The notes under the pieces were generated by a model. The model ran no database searches. It was not told the DNA's origin and was given only the letters and a program-made list of their open reading frames with translations. Shown in pieces: positions 28,155-37,871 of a DNA stretch of 64,000 nt. The stretch comes from Laspinema palackyanum D2c (GTDB lineage: Bacteria > Cyanobacteriota > Cyanobacteriia > Cyanobacteriales > Laspinemataceae), in NCBI RefSeq assembly GCF_025370875.1, contig NZ_JAMXFD010000002.1, positions 527,009-591,008 of the forward strand. The letters are read 5' to 3'. Position 1 is the first letter of the stretch. Every line of letters begins with the position of its first letter. Both the position numbers and the translations under genes were made by a program.

Positions 28155-28622
28155 AAAAATTGCAACTCAGTGACTGCCTCCCCATCGGGCGAAAGATTAG
28201 CCAAATCGCGTAAACTCCTGTAAAAATATTAAATCTTTAAATAAAAAACCCTGAATTTCCCTAAAAATTGCCAAAATTGAGCAACGCAGTGACAAGGGTT
28301 ATAGGCTATAATCAGAGGTGGAAACCAAGGGATTATTGTGTCTAATTTCAGCAAGACACCTTTCGCAACAGCCAAAACCCTTGACAAATCGTTGTCCAAT
28401 CCTCGGCAACCGCAAAAATTCCACTCCCTGCCATCACCCTGCTTGCACCAGTTTTTTGAACGGTGCAAATCCCCCTGTTGACAAATCCCCCGAACTATGA
28501 TATGGGAAGACCCTCTAACCCGGGATAACCCTTTCCAGGGAGAAGACAGCACTCTAAAATAGAGGGGATTAGCGCATCGTAGCGATCGCGGCTAGTCGAG
28601 ACTTGTTGTTTGAGGGGAACCC
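28155..28622. other. Spacer upstream of the GT2 gene
   Basis: No gene supported. A minus-strand frame at 28229-28552 lacks coding character. AT-rich sequence at 28220-28260 and the region 28545-28600 may carry the promoter of the downstream gene; no clear hexamers were found. Confidence 0.45.
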
Positions 28623-29561
28623 GTGTTTTTTAGCATCATTATTCCAACCTATAATCGCCGACCGATTTTAGAGAAATGCCTGCGAGCATTAGAACAGCAG
28701 AAACTCAGAACCCAGACTGAAATTAGCGGCTATGAAGTCATCGTCATCGATGATGGTTCCACCGATGGAACCTTAGAATGGTTAGCCGAAAATCGGGAAG
28801 ACTTTCCTCATGTGGGGTGGTTGGAACAAGCGCATCAAGGACCGGCAACGGCGAGAAACCGAGGGATAGAAGTAGCCCAAGGGGAGATAATTATTTTTAT
28901 TGATAGTGATTTAGTGGTGACTGAGAATTTCATCCAAGGTCATGCCGATGGGTTGAGGGAGGGAGAGGAGAGAATAGGAAGCGATCGCCTGTTTACTTAT
29001 GGTCATGTGATTAATACCTGCAACTTTGAGAATCCTACGGCAGAACCGTATAAAATCACTGATTTTTCTGCTGCTTATTTTGCCACAGGTAACGTGGCGA
29101 TCGCCCGAAAATGGTTGGAAAAAGCCGGAGGATTTGACCCATCTTTTTCCCTGTATGGGTGGGAAGACTTAGAACTGGGAGTTCGCCTAAAAAAATTAGA
29201 TTTAAAACTGATAAAATGTCCTCAAGCTGCTGGATACCATTGGCATCCGCCCTTTACCTTGGATGATTTACCTCGGGCGATTAACCGAGAAATTGAACGA
29301 GGAAAAATGGGAGTAGTCTTTTACAAAAAACATCCGACTTTGGAAGTACGGATGATGATTCAGATGACGGTATTGCATCGAATTTTGTGGGGAATCTTAT
29401 CCCTAGGCGGTAGATTAAATGAACGAACAATGGCAGGATTTTTACAATGGTTGATAGACCAAGGAAAATCTCAGATTGCCTTAGAAGTTGCCCGAATTTT
29501 CTTGAACTGGTACAATGTTAAAGCAGTTTATGCGGCGGCGAATGGAGAGGGGAAAGAGTAA
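28623..29561 (+). CDS. Glycosyltransferase family 2
   Basis: A 312-residue GT-A fold inverting glycosyltransferase without a signal peptide. Motifs: FFSIIIPTYNRRPILEKCL at the N-terminus, VIDDGSTDGTLEW near residue 41, the metal-binding DSD in IIIFIDSDLVV near 93 and GWEDLELGVRLKK near 180, where ED marks the catalytic base region. The start is GTG at 28623 with GAGGGG 5 bases upstream. It follows a repeat-rich spacer and precedes the convergent PEP-CTERM genes. A role in surface glycan or protein glycosylation is inferred. Confidence 0.88.
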   Translation: MFFSIIIPTYNRRPILEKCLRALEQQKLRTQTEISGYEVIVIDDGSTDGTLEWLAENREDFPHVGWLEQAHQGPATARNRGIEVAQGEIIIFIDSDLVVTENFIQGHADGLREGEERIGSDRLFTYGHVINTCNFENPTAEPYKITDFSAAYFATGNVAIARKWLEKAGGFDPSFSLYGWEDLELGVRLKKLDLKLIKCPQAAGYHWHPPFTLDDLPRAINREIERGKMGVVFYKKHPTLEVRMMIQMTVLHRILWGILSLGGRLNERTMAGFLQWLIDQGKSQIALEVARIFLNWYNVKAVYAAANGEGKE

Positions 29562-29599
29562 GGGAGTGAAGAGGCGATCGCCTGTCTTCGTTTACCAAA

Positions 29600-30202
29600 T
29601 TATTCCATTGCCTTTACCCGCTTTTTCCGCAAGAGTCCAGCGAGACCTACAACTGAGAATGCACCGAGGATGCTGGGTTCAGGAACGGATATGGGTTTTT
29701 CTTCGACTCGGGAAAAATCAACGGACCAAGAACTATAGAGATTGGTTTTTTTGTCTTCAAATTCAGTCCAAACCGCTTCTATTCTATAGCTTCCCCCGCT
29801 AAACCGAAAGTCCTCCGTGGCCCAATCTAAAATCTTACCAATTTCCTCATGATTTGCATAGTCCATCCGGAATGAAATCGGTGACAGGGCATCAGCTTGC
29901 GTGTAAACGCGATCTAGGAAAGAAAACTCTATAAAATCCACCTCATATTGTTGACGCTCATAGATCCATACGCCCCATTGTGGAACACCTTCCCCCTCAT
30001 ATTCATAAACGAACCTATTTTGTGTGGCCTCACCATAGCTCAACCGCCCTGTTAAGGGGGCATATCCGTCGGGACCGTAGATATTGACTGAGAAATCATA
30101 AGTAATCCGGGCGGCAGAAGCGGGATTAATGGCGATCGCGCCTAAACTGAAGACTGCCCCAGTGATAGCCAAAGTGGAACGGTTCAAAAGATTTAAAGTC
30201 AT
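29600..30202 (-). CDS. PEP-CTERM sorting domain protein, paralogue A
   Basis: A 200-residue exported protein: signal peptide (STLAITGAVFSLGAIAINPA, cleavage after SAA near 30), a beta-rich middle beginning RITYDFSVNIYGPDGY, and a C-terminal VPEPSILGAFSVVGLAGLL plus RKKR. The C-terminal VPEP motif, hydrophobic helix and basic tail are the sorting signal processed by exosortase, giving a surface or matrix protein. The GGAGG ribosome site is 5-6 bases upstream. It is the last of three tandem paralogues on the minus strand; here the tail anchor reads RKKRVKAME rather than GKKRRKAQS. Confidence 0.88.
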   Translation of the reverse strand: MTLNLLNRSTLAITGAVFSLGAIAINPASAARITYDFSVNIYGPDGYAPLTGRLSYGEATQNRFVYEYEGEGVPQWGVWIYERQQYEVDFIEFSFLDRVYTQADALSPISFRMDYANHEEIGKILDWATEDFRFSGGSYRIEAVWTEFEDKKTNLYSSWSVDFSRVEEKPISVPEPSILGAFSVVGLAGLLRKKRVKAME

Positions 30203-30310
30203 AATGTCCTCCAGGAATTAGTAAATATTGTTTTAAGAATGCAATCGGCAAAACGCTAATTTTAACCCCTGTCAAAAAAACAGCGATCGCATTCTCCTAA
30301 AAACTTATTT

Positions 30311-30952
30311 CTACTCAACTGATTGCGCTTTTCTGCGTTTTTTCCCCAAGAGTCCGGCGAGACCTAATACGGACAATCCACCCAGGAGGGTCGGTTCGGG
30401 AACTGAAATAGGTTCTTCTTTCACGCGGGAAAACTCGACAGGGAGACCTGTCCAATGGGGGCCTGCGGAGTAAAAGGAAGTCCACCTTTCCAAATTATAC
30501 CTGTCACCCTTAAACAGGAAATCTTCCGTTGCCCAATATAAAAAACTTCCGATAGGATCATTCTCTCCCTTTAGATAGTCAATCGTCCAATAAATGGGAT
30601 ATATAGCATCGGATTGGGTATAGACTTTATCCAAAAAATAAAATTCTATAAAATCTACTTCATATTGTTTAACTTCAACTTCATATCGTTGAATTTCCCA
30701 GGTATGGGACCCCCAAGGTCCTATTCTTATTGGGTCTTCAAACACAGAAAAGGTATTCACTTCAGTGGCCTCATCATAGCTGAACCGCCCGGTTAAGGGG
30801 ATGGGGCCATATCCACCAGGACCCTCGTAGGTGTACCCAGAGAAATCATAAGTAATGCGTGCGGCAGAAGCGGGATTAATGGCAACTGTGCCTACACTCA
30901 AGAGGGTCCCAGTCATTGCTAAAGTGGTTCGGGTGAACAGATTTAAACTCAT
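30311..30952 (-). CDS. PEP-CTERM sorting domain protein, paralogue B
   Basis: A 213-residue member of the tandem trio, with signal peptide TTLAMTGTLLSVGTVAINPA, the RITYDFSGYTYEGPGGYGP segment, a short duplication EIQRYEVEVKQYEVDFIEF in the middle and the C-terminal VPEPTLLGGLSVLGLAGLLG plus KKRRKAQSVE anchor. Predicted to be exported and cleaved by exosortase. The 107-108 base spacers flanking it on both sides are also similar to each other, showing that gene plus spacer was duplicated. Confidence 0.88.
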   Translation of the reverse strand: MSLNLFTRTTLAMTGTLLSVGTVAINPASAARITYDFSGYTYEGPGGYGPIPLTGRFSYDEATEVNTFSVFEDPIRIGPWGSHTWEIQRYEVEVKQYEVDFIEFYFLDKVYTQSDAIYPIYWTIDYLKGENDPIGSFLYWATEDFLFKGDRYNLERWTSFYSAGPHWTGLPVEFSRVKEEPISVPEPTLLGGLSVLGLAGLLGKKRRKAQSVE

Positions 30953-31059
30953 ATTATGCTCCAGGAAGTAGTAAATATTGGGTCAGGAAGGGAATCGGCA
31001 AAAAGCTAATTTAAACGGCAGTCAAAAAACAGCGATCGCCTTCCCATAAAAACTTATTT

Positions 31060-31674
31060 TTAATCAACCGATTGTGCTTTTCTGCGTTTTTTCCCCAAGA
31101 GTCCGGCGAGACCTAATATCGACAATCCGCCCAGGAGAGTTGGTTCGGGAACTGGAGTCGGTTGTTCTTCTACTTGGGAAAAACGAAACATCCCTTCGGA
31201 ATCATAACGAGGACCATCATTTCCATGACTGTAGAATACCGTTGAACCTCGCTCTCGATCGTAGAGTCCCCGAAATGTAAAATCTTCAGTTACCCACGAT
31301 AAAACTTGGATTGAGGGTCCCCAACCTTCTGGACCATCTAAAAAAGAAGCGGTGTGCCACTGAATCGGTGAGAGAGAATCGGCTTCAGTATAAACTCTAT
31401 CTTGGAATACAAACTCGATAGAATCAACCTCATATTTTTGGTCAACTACCGGCCAGGGATAACCCATAACATCGGTCTGGACTACCTTAATTTCGGTTGC
31501 CTCATCATAGCTGAACCTTCCCGTTAAGGGGCCAGATAGATTAGGATCTGGGATGTCAAAGAAGAAATCATAAGTAATGCGGGCGGCAGCAGCGGGATTA
31601 ATGGCGATCGCGCCTAAAGTAAAGACGGCCCCAGTGATAGCCAAAGTGGATCGCGTTAAAAGATTTATACTCAT
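31060..31674 (-). CDS. PEP-CTERM sorting domain protein, paralogue C
   Basis: A 204-residue member of the trio, first in transcription order. Signal peptide STLAITGAVFTLGAIAINPA, RITYDFFFDIPDPNLSGPLT, YEVDSIEFVFQDRVYTEADS and the C-terminal VPEPTLLGGLSILGLAGLLG plus KKRRKAQSVD. The middle diverges from A and B in loops but keeps the beta-sandwich-like strands. The ribosome site AGGGAGAA precedes the ATG. The exosortase itself is not in this window. Confidence 0.88.
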   Translation of the reverse strand: MSINLLTRSTLAITGAVFTLGAIAINPAAAARITYDFFFDIPDPNLSGPLTGRFSYDEATEIKVVQTDVMGYPWPVVDQKYEVDSIEFVFQDRVYTEADSLSPIQWHTASFLDGPEGWGPSIQVLSWVTEDFTFRGLYDRERGSTVFYSHGNDGPRYDSEGMFRFSQVEEQPTPVPEPTLLGGLSILGLAGLLGKKRRKAQSVD

Positions 31675-32506
31675 GATTTTCTCCCTAAATTTGGAAATCG
31701 GTGTTATGTCTTAAGAACCCGCAAACAAAATTATTTAAAGGCAACTCTGTCAAGGAGGGATGATTTCCGGGGTCACCCTTATCAATCAAAAGACAGCAAC
31801 GGTCTGGATTGAATGACCCAGTTGCATCGTATGGGGAAATTTTAAAATTTACCGATTCATCTGCCCAGTGTTTTTACTGAACTTTACCAAAGCAACATCA
31901 TTTAAAATTTCAGCTTTTTGACTCTGAATAGGCTGAAACAAAGACAGCTAGAGAAGTTTGTCTCAGTATAATTCCTGACTTGACTGTGAATTTTTGATAA
32001 AGATGGGGTTGCTAAATTGGGAGATAATCTCCTCGCTTCTTAACAGCCTTCAGTCCAAATTATTGGGGCAAAAGCTACAAATAATCTGTCTTTAGAATGA
32101 TTAAAAATAAAACAAAATAAATCTTTAGATGGAGGCATTTAAAATTAACTTTTTATTCTCTCTATCTATAGATAGAGAAACAGAGAAAATCCAGGATGGG
32201 CAACAGTAACGAAGAGACCCTACGGTGACAAATAGAAGGAGACCAACCTAGGGAACTCCTGAGTGGGGGCCTCCAAACGGTGAAAACCGGGAGCAGTCAG
32301 GGCAGGAACCGGGAGACCAAGGGGGGAGAGGGCCCAGAGACAGACCCAGCAGAAGGGTAAAAATTAAAGCGTTAGAAGTAACGCAGTCGTGTTATTCTAG
32401 TAAAGTTGTCTAATCTCGCACATCCGGGGTTTCGGGTGTTTCCAGGGCGCGATCGCGACCTAGAAATCCGCTCGGATGGAGGATTAACCCGAATCAGGAG
32501 AAAAAA
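31675..32506. other. Long spacer and leader upstream of rpsB
   Basis: No gene supported in 832 bases. Notable elements: a perfect 20-base palindrome at 32159-32178 (TCTCTATCTATAGATAGAGA); a purine-rich block from about 32190 to 32362 rich in GGGAG/GAGACC units; and GCGTT-AGAAGT-AACGC at 32369-32384. The block from 32270 superficially resembles part of a cobalamin riboswitch but lacks the conserved core. It probably contains the rpsB promoter and a structured leader. Confidence 0.5.
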
Positions 32507-33313
32507 ATGGCAGTAGTTTCGCTGGCTCAACTGTTAGAGTCAGGGGTTCACTTTGGGCATCAGACCCGACGCTGGAACCCCAAAATGTCGCCGTATATCT
32601 TTACTGAACGCAACGGCGTCCATATCATTGACTTGGTGCAGACTGCACAGTTAATGGAAGAAGCCTACGACTACATGAGATCCGCCTCAGAGCGTGGGGA
32701 AAAAGTTTTATTCGTCGGAACCAAGCGCCAAGCTGCTGGAATTATTGCTCAAGAAGCATCCCGCTGTGGGGCTTACTACGTCAACCAACGGTGGTTGGGC
32801 GGAATGTTGACCAACTGGACGACGATCAAGACCCGCGCCGATCGCCTCAAAGAACTAGAACGGATGGAAGACACCGGCGCAATGGACCGGCGTCCGAAAA
32901 AAGAAGCTTCCATGTTGCGGCGCGAACTGAGCAAGCTGCAAAAATATCTGGGCGGCATCAAAAACATGAGAAAGATCCCCGACATCGTAGTGATCGTGGA
33001 TCAGCGCCGAGAATATAACGCAGTCCAGGAATGCCAAAAACTGGATATTCCCATCGTGTCCCTGTTGGATACCAACTGCGACCCCGATTTCACCGATATT
33101 CCGATTCCCGGTAACGATGATGCCATTCGGTCGATTAAATTAATCGTCGGAAAATTGGCTGATGCCATCTACGAAGGCCGTCATGGAGAAGTTGATTCCA
33201 GTGGTCAAGACGAAGAATACGACTACGACGGCGTAGAGGGCGAGTATGAGTATGACGAAGAAGGGGAAGAAGCCTATCAACCCGATGGCGACGAAGAAAG
33301 CGACGAAGCATAA
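32507..33313 (+). CDS. rpsB: 30S ribosomal protein S2 with acidic C-terminal extension
   Basis: Small-subunit ribosomal protein S2: 268 residues starting [20 protein letters not shown], with [16 protein letters not shown] and [17 protein letters not shown] typical of the family. AGGAG lies 7 bases before the ATG. The body ends about residue 225; the last 40 residues are an unusually acidic, Tyr-containing tail ([20 protein letters not shown]). It is the first gene of the rpsB-tsf pair, separated from tsf by 226 bases holding a long hairpin. Confidence 0.96.
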   Translation: MAVVSLAQLLESGVHFGHQTRRWNPKMSPYIFTERNGVHIIDLVQTAQLMEEAYDYMRSASERGEKVLFVGTKRQAAGIIAQEASRCGAYYVNQRWLGGMLTNWTTIKTRADRLKELERMEDTGAMDRRPKKEASMLRRELSKLQKYLGGIKNMRKIPDIVVIVDQRREYNAVQECQKLDIPIVSLLDTNCDPDFTDIPIPGNDDAIRSIKLIVGKLADAIYEGRHGEVDSSGQDEEYDYDGVEGEYEYDEEGEEAYQPDGDEESDEA

Positions 33314-33348
33314 AGGCGATCGCCCGGAACAACTCCACTAAGTAAGCA

Positions 33349-33421
33349 GCAACTTCATCGATAGACTCAAGAGTAAACAAAGGAACATTAACCCGCAATA
33401 CTCTCCTATCGATGAAGTTGC
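33349..33421 (+). promoter_or_regulatory. Long hairpin between rpsB and tsf
   Basis: GCAACTTCATCGATAG at 33349-33364 pairs perfectly with CTATCGATGAAGTTGC at 33406-33421 (16 bp); an inner GAGTA/TACTC pairing (33371-33375 and 33399-33403) can continue the stem. Poly-A rather than poly-U follows, so this is more likely an RNA processing or attenuation structure than a simple terminator. Confidence 0.6.
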
Positions 33422-33539
33422 ACAAAAAACTGAAAAGAAAGTGTTTCGGCGACACTTCAATCGTCTATTCTTAGGCTAAAGGCAGATGGCGAAACCCCAG
33501 AATTCTGGGACAGTGTAAATCGAGAAAAACGAAGAGAAA

Positions 33540-34199
33540 ATGGCGGACATATCTGCAAAAGTGGTCAAAGAACTGCGCGAAAAAACCGGCGCAGGCATGA
33601 TGGACTGCAAAAAAGCGCTCAAAGAAAACGATGGGGACATGAACAAAGCCGTAGAATGGCTACGGCAAAAAGGGATCACCTCTGCGGAGAAAAAAGCAGG
33701 ACGCTTGGCAGCCGAGGGACTCGTGGATAGCTACATTCACACCGGAGGTCGAATCGGCGTCCTGGTAGAAGTCAACTGCGAAACCGACTTCGTAGCCCGT
33801 CGTGAAGAATTCCACGCTCTGGTTCGCAATATTGCCATGCAAATTGCCGCCTGTCCCAACGTCGAATACGTCAGCGTAGAAGACATCCCCCAAAGCTTAG
33901 TCGAAAGCGAAACCGCGATCGAAATGGGACGGGACGATTTAGGCAACAAGCCGGATAATATCAAAGAAAAAATCGTTCAAGGACGGATTGACAAGCGTCT
34001 GAAAGAACTGACCCTGCTGGATCAGCCCTACATTCGCGATCAGAACATCACCGTCGCCGAGTTAATCAAGCAAGTGATCGCCCAATTGGGTGAAAACATT
34101 CGGGTTCGTCGCTTTACCCGCTTTGTGTTGGGTGAAGGGATTGAAAAAGAAGAAACCAACTTTGCCGACGAAGTAGCGGCGCAAACCGGGGCAAAATAG
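33540..34199 (+). CDS. tsf: Translation elongation factor Ts
   Basis: EF-Ts, the guanine nucleotide exchange factor for EF-Tu. The 219-residue length is the short form usual in cyanobacteria. The N-terminal UBA-like domain includes [20 protein letters not shown] (residues 8-27), and [10 protein letters not shown] near 83-92 is the core that displaces Mg2+ from EF-Tu. The tail is short after [14 protein letters not shown]. Preceded by rpsB, as in most bacteria, and followed by a strong terminator at 34275. Confidence 0.96.
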   Translation: MADISAKVVKELREKTGAGMMDCKKALKENDGDMNKAVEWLRQKGITSAEKKAGRLAAEGLVDSYIHTGGRIGVLVEVNCETDFVARREEFHALVRNIAMQIAACPNVEYVSVEDIPQSLVESETAIEMGRDDLGNKPDNIKEKIVQGRIDKRLKELTLLDQPYIRDQNITVAELIKQVIAQLGENIRVRRFTRFVLGEGIEKEETNFADEVAAQTGAK

Positions 34200-34274
34200 A
34201 CCCGGTTTAGAGTGGGGGTGGTATGCCCTCATTCGGGGTTTCTCCCGAGAGTTGGAAAAGACTGCTAGAACCAG

Positions 34275-34313
34275 AGGCAGGTCAAACCATAGCATGACCT
34301 GCCTTCTGTTTTT
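34275..34313 (+). terminator. Intrinsic terminator after tsf
   Basis: AGGCAGGTCA at 34275-34284 pairs with TGACCTGCCT at 34295-34304 around a 10-base loop, followed by TCTGTTTTT. This is the clearest rho-independent terminator in the window. Confidence 0.85.
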
Positions 34314-34370
34314 CTAGCCGCTATTGTTAGAAAAGACCTTAATATTGCTATCGGATCCAAATTAGAGGCT

Positions 34371-35237
34371 ATGGCAAGACCCCTCGAACTGATTGACCAG
34401 GACATTGCAGAGTTAGAACAGGCAGCACAAGACCTCGCCGGACAATTTCAAAAGAGCTACAGCCATTATTTGACGGCCTTGGGACAAGCGGTGCGACAGC
34501 AACTCATTTTAGCTGGATATCATATTTGCACCCAAGGATATCCCGAACATTTTTTAGACTTATCCTTATCTCAGAAACAACAACTGCAATCCCAACTGAG
34601 GTCCATCGTCACGAAAGCTGAAGCCGAGGCGATCGCCCTCGTGGAAGACCCTAACCCCGAAGACAGCCCAGTTGTCCTGATCGTGGAAGGTCTTTCCGAA
34701 GCAGGAACCCCTCCCGAAGACATTAGCCTAGTCGAAGAGGAACAGGAACTCACTCCCCTCGAAGAAATTGCTGACCCCGAAAATTTATCCAATTGGCAAG
34801 ATCGGATAGAATCGGGAATTGTCAAACTCTTGCAACAAGTCTCCCATGACACGAATCAGGTCCTGCACGCTGCGGGAATTGGGTCCAAAAACCTGCCCGC
34901 CATGTTGCTAGAAGCTGCGGAAAAACTGCCCAATAACGAGGCGATCGGAGGGCCACCGAATCTAGTTACCCTGACCCTAGAAGCGCAAGGGACTGAGGAT
35001 TTACCCCAAATGCCCGGTTTAGCCTCCCTACTCAAAGGGCCAGTTCACATCATGGCGGTTCATTTAAGATTAACCGATTTGGAATTTGCCGACTCCCGTC
35101 TGAGTGCATCCCGAGGACAAATTCGCAACCTCTCGGGACGGCTAAATTCACTCAAACGAGACTATCATCAAAAACAACGAGAACGAGCGATCGCCCAAGC
35201 AGAATCTGCATGGCGTGCAAGCTGGTTTGAAGACTAA
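34371..35237 (+). CDS. Conserved-looking hypothetical protein upstream of recG
   Basis: A 288-residue soluble, acidic protein. The first 65 residues and residues 225-288 are predicted helical and coiled-coil-like (IDQDIAELEQAAQDLAGQ; LSGRLNSLKRDYHQKQRERA); the middle 90-150 is an acidic Pro/Glu-rich linker. No enzyme motif is visible and I do not name a family. The start has AGAGG 5 bases upstream. It ends 18 bases before the recG start on the same strand, so co-transcription with recG is likely. Confidence 0.72.
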   Translation: MARPLELIDQDIAELEQAAQDLAGQFQKSYSHYLTALGQAVRQQLILAGYHICTQGYPEHFLDLSLSQKQQLQSQLRSIVTKAEAEAIALVEDPNPEDSPVVLIVEGLSEAGTPPEDISLVEEEQELTPLEEIADPENLSNWQDRIESGIVKLLQQVSHDTNQVLHAAGIGSKNLPAMLLEAAEKLPNNEAIGGPPNLVTLTLEAQGTEDLPQMPGLASLLKGPVHIMAVHLRLTDLEFADSRLSASRGQIRNLSGRLNSLKRDYHQKQRERAIAQAESAWRASWFED

Positions 35238-35255
35238 TCAGGTAGGGGGGAAACC

Positions 35256-37766
35256 GTGAACGCAGAATCACTAGATTGGGGTCGATTGCAAAAAGCTTTG
35301 TCTGTCGAAGCACAACGCGGATTTACCGATGTTGTCGGCAGTCAATATCGCTTTAGCGAATTTCTTCAAATTAGTTTAAAAGACTCCCCTGCCAATCTCG
35401 TATCGGCAGATCTGCGCCGTTGGCAAAGCATAGCCGCAGAATTTGGACGATATCCAGAACTGAACTTAGAAAAGCGACAAGCCTTAGTGTCAGATACCCG
35501 CCGGTTTCTTCTGGATATGGAACGAATTTGTACCAAAACTCCACCCCCCCAAAACGGCACTGCTAACCCATCCCGACTAGCCGAACCAACCTCCAGATCG
35601 GCGATGCGATCGCCCAGTATCTCCCCAAGAGAAACCCTTCCCACTGCCACCCGTTCCACTACCCCAGTCACCCTCAACCAAGCCTTAAGTCAAGTTAGTG
35701 GGATTGGAACACGCAACGCCGACAAGTTAGCCAAATTAGGGCTTTATACTATCTACGACCTCCTCTACAACTTCCCTCGGGACCATGTTGATTATGCCCG
35801 CCAGGTGAATATCAAAGAACTCGAAGCGGGAGAAACGGTCACCATTATTGGCACCGTCAAACGCTGTGATTGCTTTAGCAGTCCGCGCAATCCGAAATTA
35901 ACCATTTTAAATCTGGTTATTAAAGATAGTACCGGGCAAATCAAACTCAGTCGATTTTTTGCTGGACGCCAAAGCAATCGCGGGTGGCAAGAAATTCAAA
36001 AGCGAATGTATCCCACAGGTGCAGTGGTTGCCGCATCCGGGTTAGTCAAAAGCAGTAAATATGGCGTATCCTTAGATAATCCCCAAATTGAAGTGCTCGA
36101 TGAAAGCGGCACCATTGAATCCCTGAACGTTGGACGAGTTGTGCCGATTTATCCCTTAACCGAAGGGGTCACCGCCGATATTGTGAGGAAAGGGGTACAG
36201 AGTGTGATAGCCCATGTGGGTTTACTGAATGACCCTCTGCCGGATAGCCTGCGATCGCGCTATCAACTCATGGGATTGCAGGATGCGGTTTCTCAAATCC
36301 ACTTTCCGCGCGATCGGGACATCCTCGAAGAAGCCCGTCGCCGCCTCGTCTTCGATGAATTCTTCTACCTCCAACTCGGACTCCTCCATCGTCGCCAAGG
36401 ACTGCGAGAAACCCAAACCGGCGCAGTCTTATCCGGCAAAGGCAAACTCATCAATCAATTTTATAAACTCCTCCCCTTTAAACTCACCAATGCTCAACAG
36501 CGAGTCATTGCCGAAATCCTCGAAGACTTGCAAAAACCCAAACCCATGAATCGCCTCGTTCAAGGGGATGTAGGTGCCGGTAAAACCGTCGTTGCTGTCG
36601 TTGCCATCTTAGCTGCCATTCAAGCCGGATATCAAGCCGCATTCATGGCACCTACGGAAGTATTAGCCGAACAACATTATAAAAAATTAGTCAGTTGGTT
36701 TAACCTCCTGCATCTCCCCGTCGAACTGCTCACCGGGTCCACAAAAGCCGCCAAACGCAAACAAATCCTCCCCCAATTAGAAACCGGAGAACTCCCCGTT
36801 TTAGTCGGAACCCATGCCTTAATTCAAGACCCCGTAAACTTCCACAAACTCGGCTTAATTGTCATTGATGAACAGCATCGATTTGGCGTCGGACAACGGG
36901 CAAAACTGCAACAAAAAGGCGAAGACCCCCATGTTTTAACCATGACGGCAACCCCCATTCCCCGCACTCTAGCCCTCACCTTACATGGGGATTTAGATGT
37001 CAGTCAAATCGATGAATTGCCACCGGGAAGACAAGCGATTCAAACCACAATTTTCTCGGGGAAAGAACGCACCCATGCTTATGATTTAATGAAACGGGAA
37101 GTGGTTCAAGGACGGCAAGTTTATGTAGTGTTGCCATTAGTCGAAGAATCGGAGAAATTAGATTTAAAATCGGCAATAGAAGAGTATCAAAGACTGCAAG
37201 AAGTCATTTTCCCGGAATTTCAGGTGGGATTGCTACATGGGAGAATGTCCTCAGCAGAAAAAGAAGAGGCGATCGGGCTGTTTCGCGATGGACATACCCA
37301 AATTTTAGTCTCCACCACCGTAGTTGAGGTGGGGGTTGATGTTCCCAATGCCAGCGTCATGTTAATTGAAAATGCCGAACGATTTGGATTATCTCAATTG
37401 CATCAATTGAGAGGAAGAGTCGGACGGGGTGCAGAGAAATCCTATTGTATCTTAATGACCCATCCCAAAGCCACTACAGATGCGCGTGAACGCCTCAATG
37501 TCATGGAACAATCACAAGATGGGTTTTTCATTGCCGAAATGGACATGAGATTGCGCGGACCTGGGGAAGTCATGGGAACGAAACAATCGGGACTCCCTGA
37601 TTTTGTCTTAGCGAGTTTAGTTGAGGATAAAGAGATATTAATTTTAGCTAGGGATGCAGCAGAAAAAGTTATTAAGAAAGACCCGACTTTGGAGAGATGG
37701 CCGGTGTTAAAGAGTGAGTTAGATAAGCGGTATGAGAAGTTGTTGGGTGGGGCGATTTTGACTTAA
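35256..37766 (+). CDS. recG: ATP-dependent DNA helicase RecG
   Basis: Superfamily 2 DNA translocase that remodels stalled replication forks and Holliday junctions. The 836-residue protein is longer than the E. coli form because of a 140-residue N-terminal extension ending in a Pro/Ser/Thr-rich linker. The wedge/OB domain runs about 140-330 (SGIGTRNADKLAKLGLYTIY). Walker A is GDVGAGKTVVA near 438, motif II DEQH near 540, motif III TATPIPRTLAL, and motif VI QLRGRVGRG near 725. The GTG start follows AGGGGGGAAACC. It is co-oriented with the upstream hypothetical gene. Confidence 0.95.
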   Translation: MNAESLDWGRLQKALSVEAQRGFTDVVGSQYRFSEFLQISLKDSPANLVSADLRRWQSIAAEFGRYPELNLEKRQALVSDTRRFLLDMERICTKTPPPQNGTANPSRLAEPTSRSAMRSPSISPRETLPTATRSTTPVTLNQALSQVSGIGTRNADKLAKLGLYTIYDLLYNFPRDHVDYARQVNIKELEAGETVTIIGTVKRCDCFSSPRNPKLTILNLVIKDSTGQIKLSRFFAGRQSNRGWQEIQKRMYPTGAVVAASGLVKSSKYGVSLDNPQIEVLDESGTIESLNVGRVVPIYPLTEGVTADIVRKGVQSVIAHVGLLNDPLPDSLRSRYQLMGLQDAVSQIHFPRDRDILEEARRRLVFDEFFYLQLGLLHRRQGLRETQTGAVLSGKGKLINQFYKLLPFKLTNAQQRVIAEILEDLQKPKPMNRLVQGDVGAGKTVVAVVAILAAIQAGYQAAFMAPTEVLAEQHYKKLVSWFNLLHLPVELLTGSTKAAKRKQILPQLETGELPVLVGTHALIQDPVNFHKLGLIVIDEQHRFGVGQRAKLQQKGEDPHVLTMTATPIPRTLALTLHGDLDVSQIDELPPGRQAIQTTIFSGKERTHAYDLMKREVVQGRQVYVVLPLVEESEKLDLKSAIEEYQRLQEVIFPEFQVGLLHGRMSSAEKEEAIGLFRDGHTQILVSTTVVEVGVDVPNASVMLIENAERFGLSQLHQLRGRVGRGAEKSYCILMTHPKATTDARERLNVMEQSQDGFFIAEMDMRLRGPGEVMGTKQSGLPDFVLASLVEDKEILILARDAAEKVIKKDPTLERWPVLKSELDKRYEKLLGGAILT

Positions 37767-37871
37767 TCGAAAGAGGGGAAGAGTGCGATTAAGTTCTCCT
37801 CCTCCCTTAATTATCGGAACCCTCGAACCCAATATTATTTCTCAGTTTCAACGGTCTTGAATTGCAACTTT

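Noticed and set aside
28229..28552. 107-codon minus-strand frame in the repeat-rich spacer
   Set aside because: Cys/Arg/Gly-rich random-looking translation with no ribosome binding site.
32270..32362. Cobalamin riboswitch before rpsB
   Set aside because: GGTGAAAACCGGGAGCAGTC looks similar to the core, but the GCCACTG element and flanking P-stems are missing and the downstream gene is not a B12 gene.
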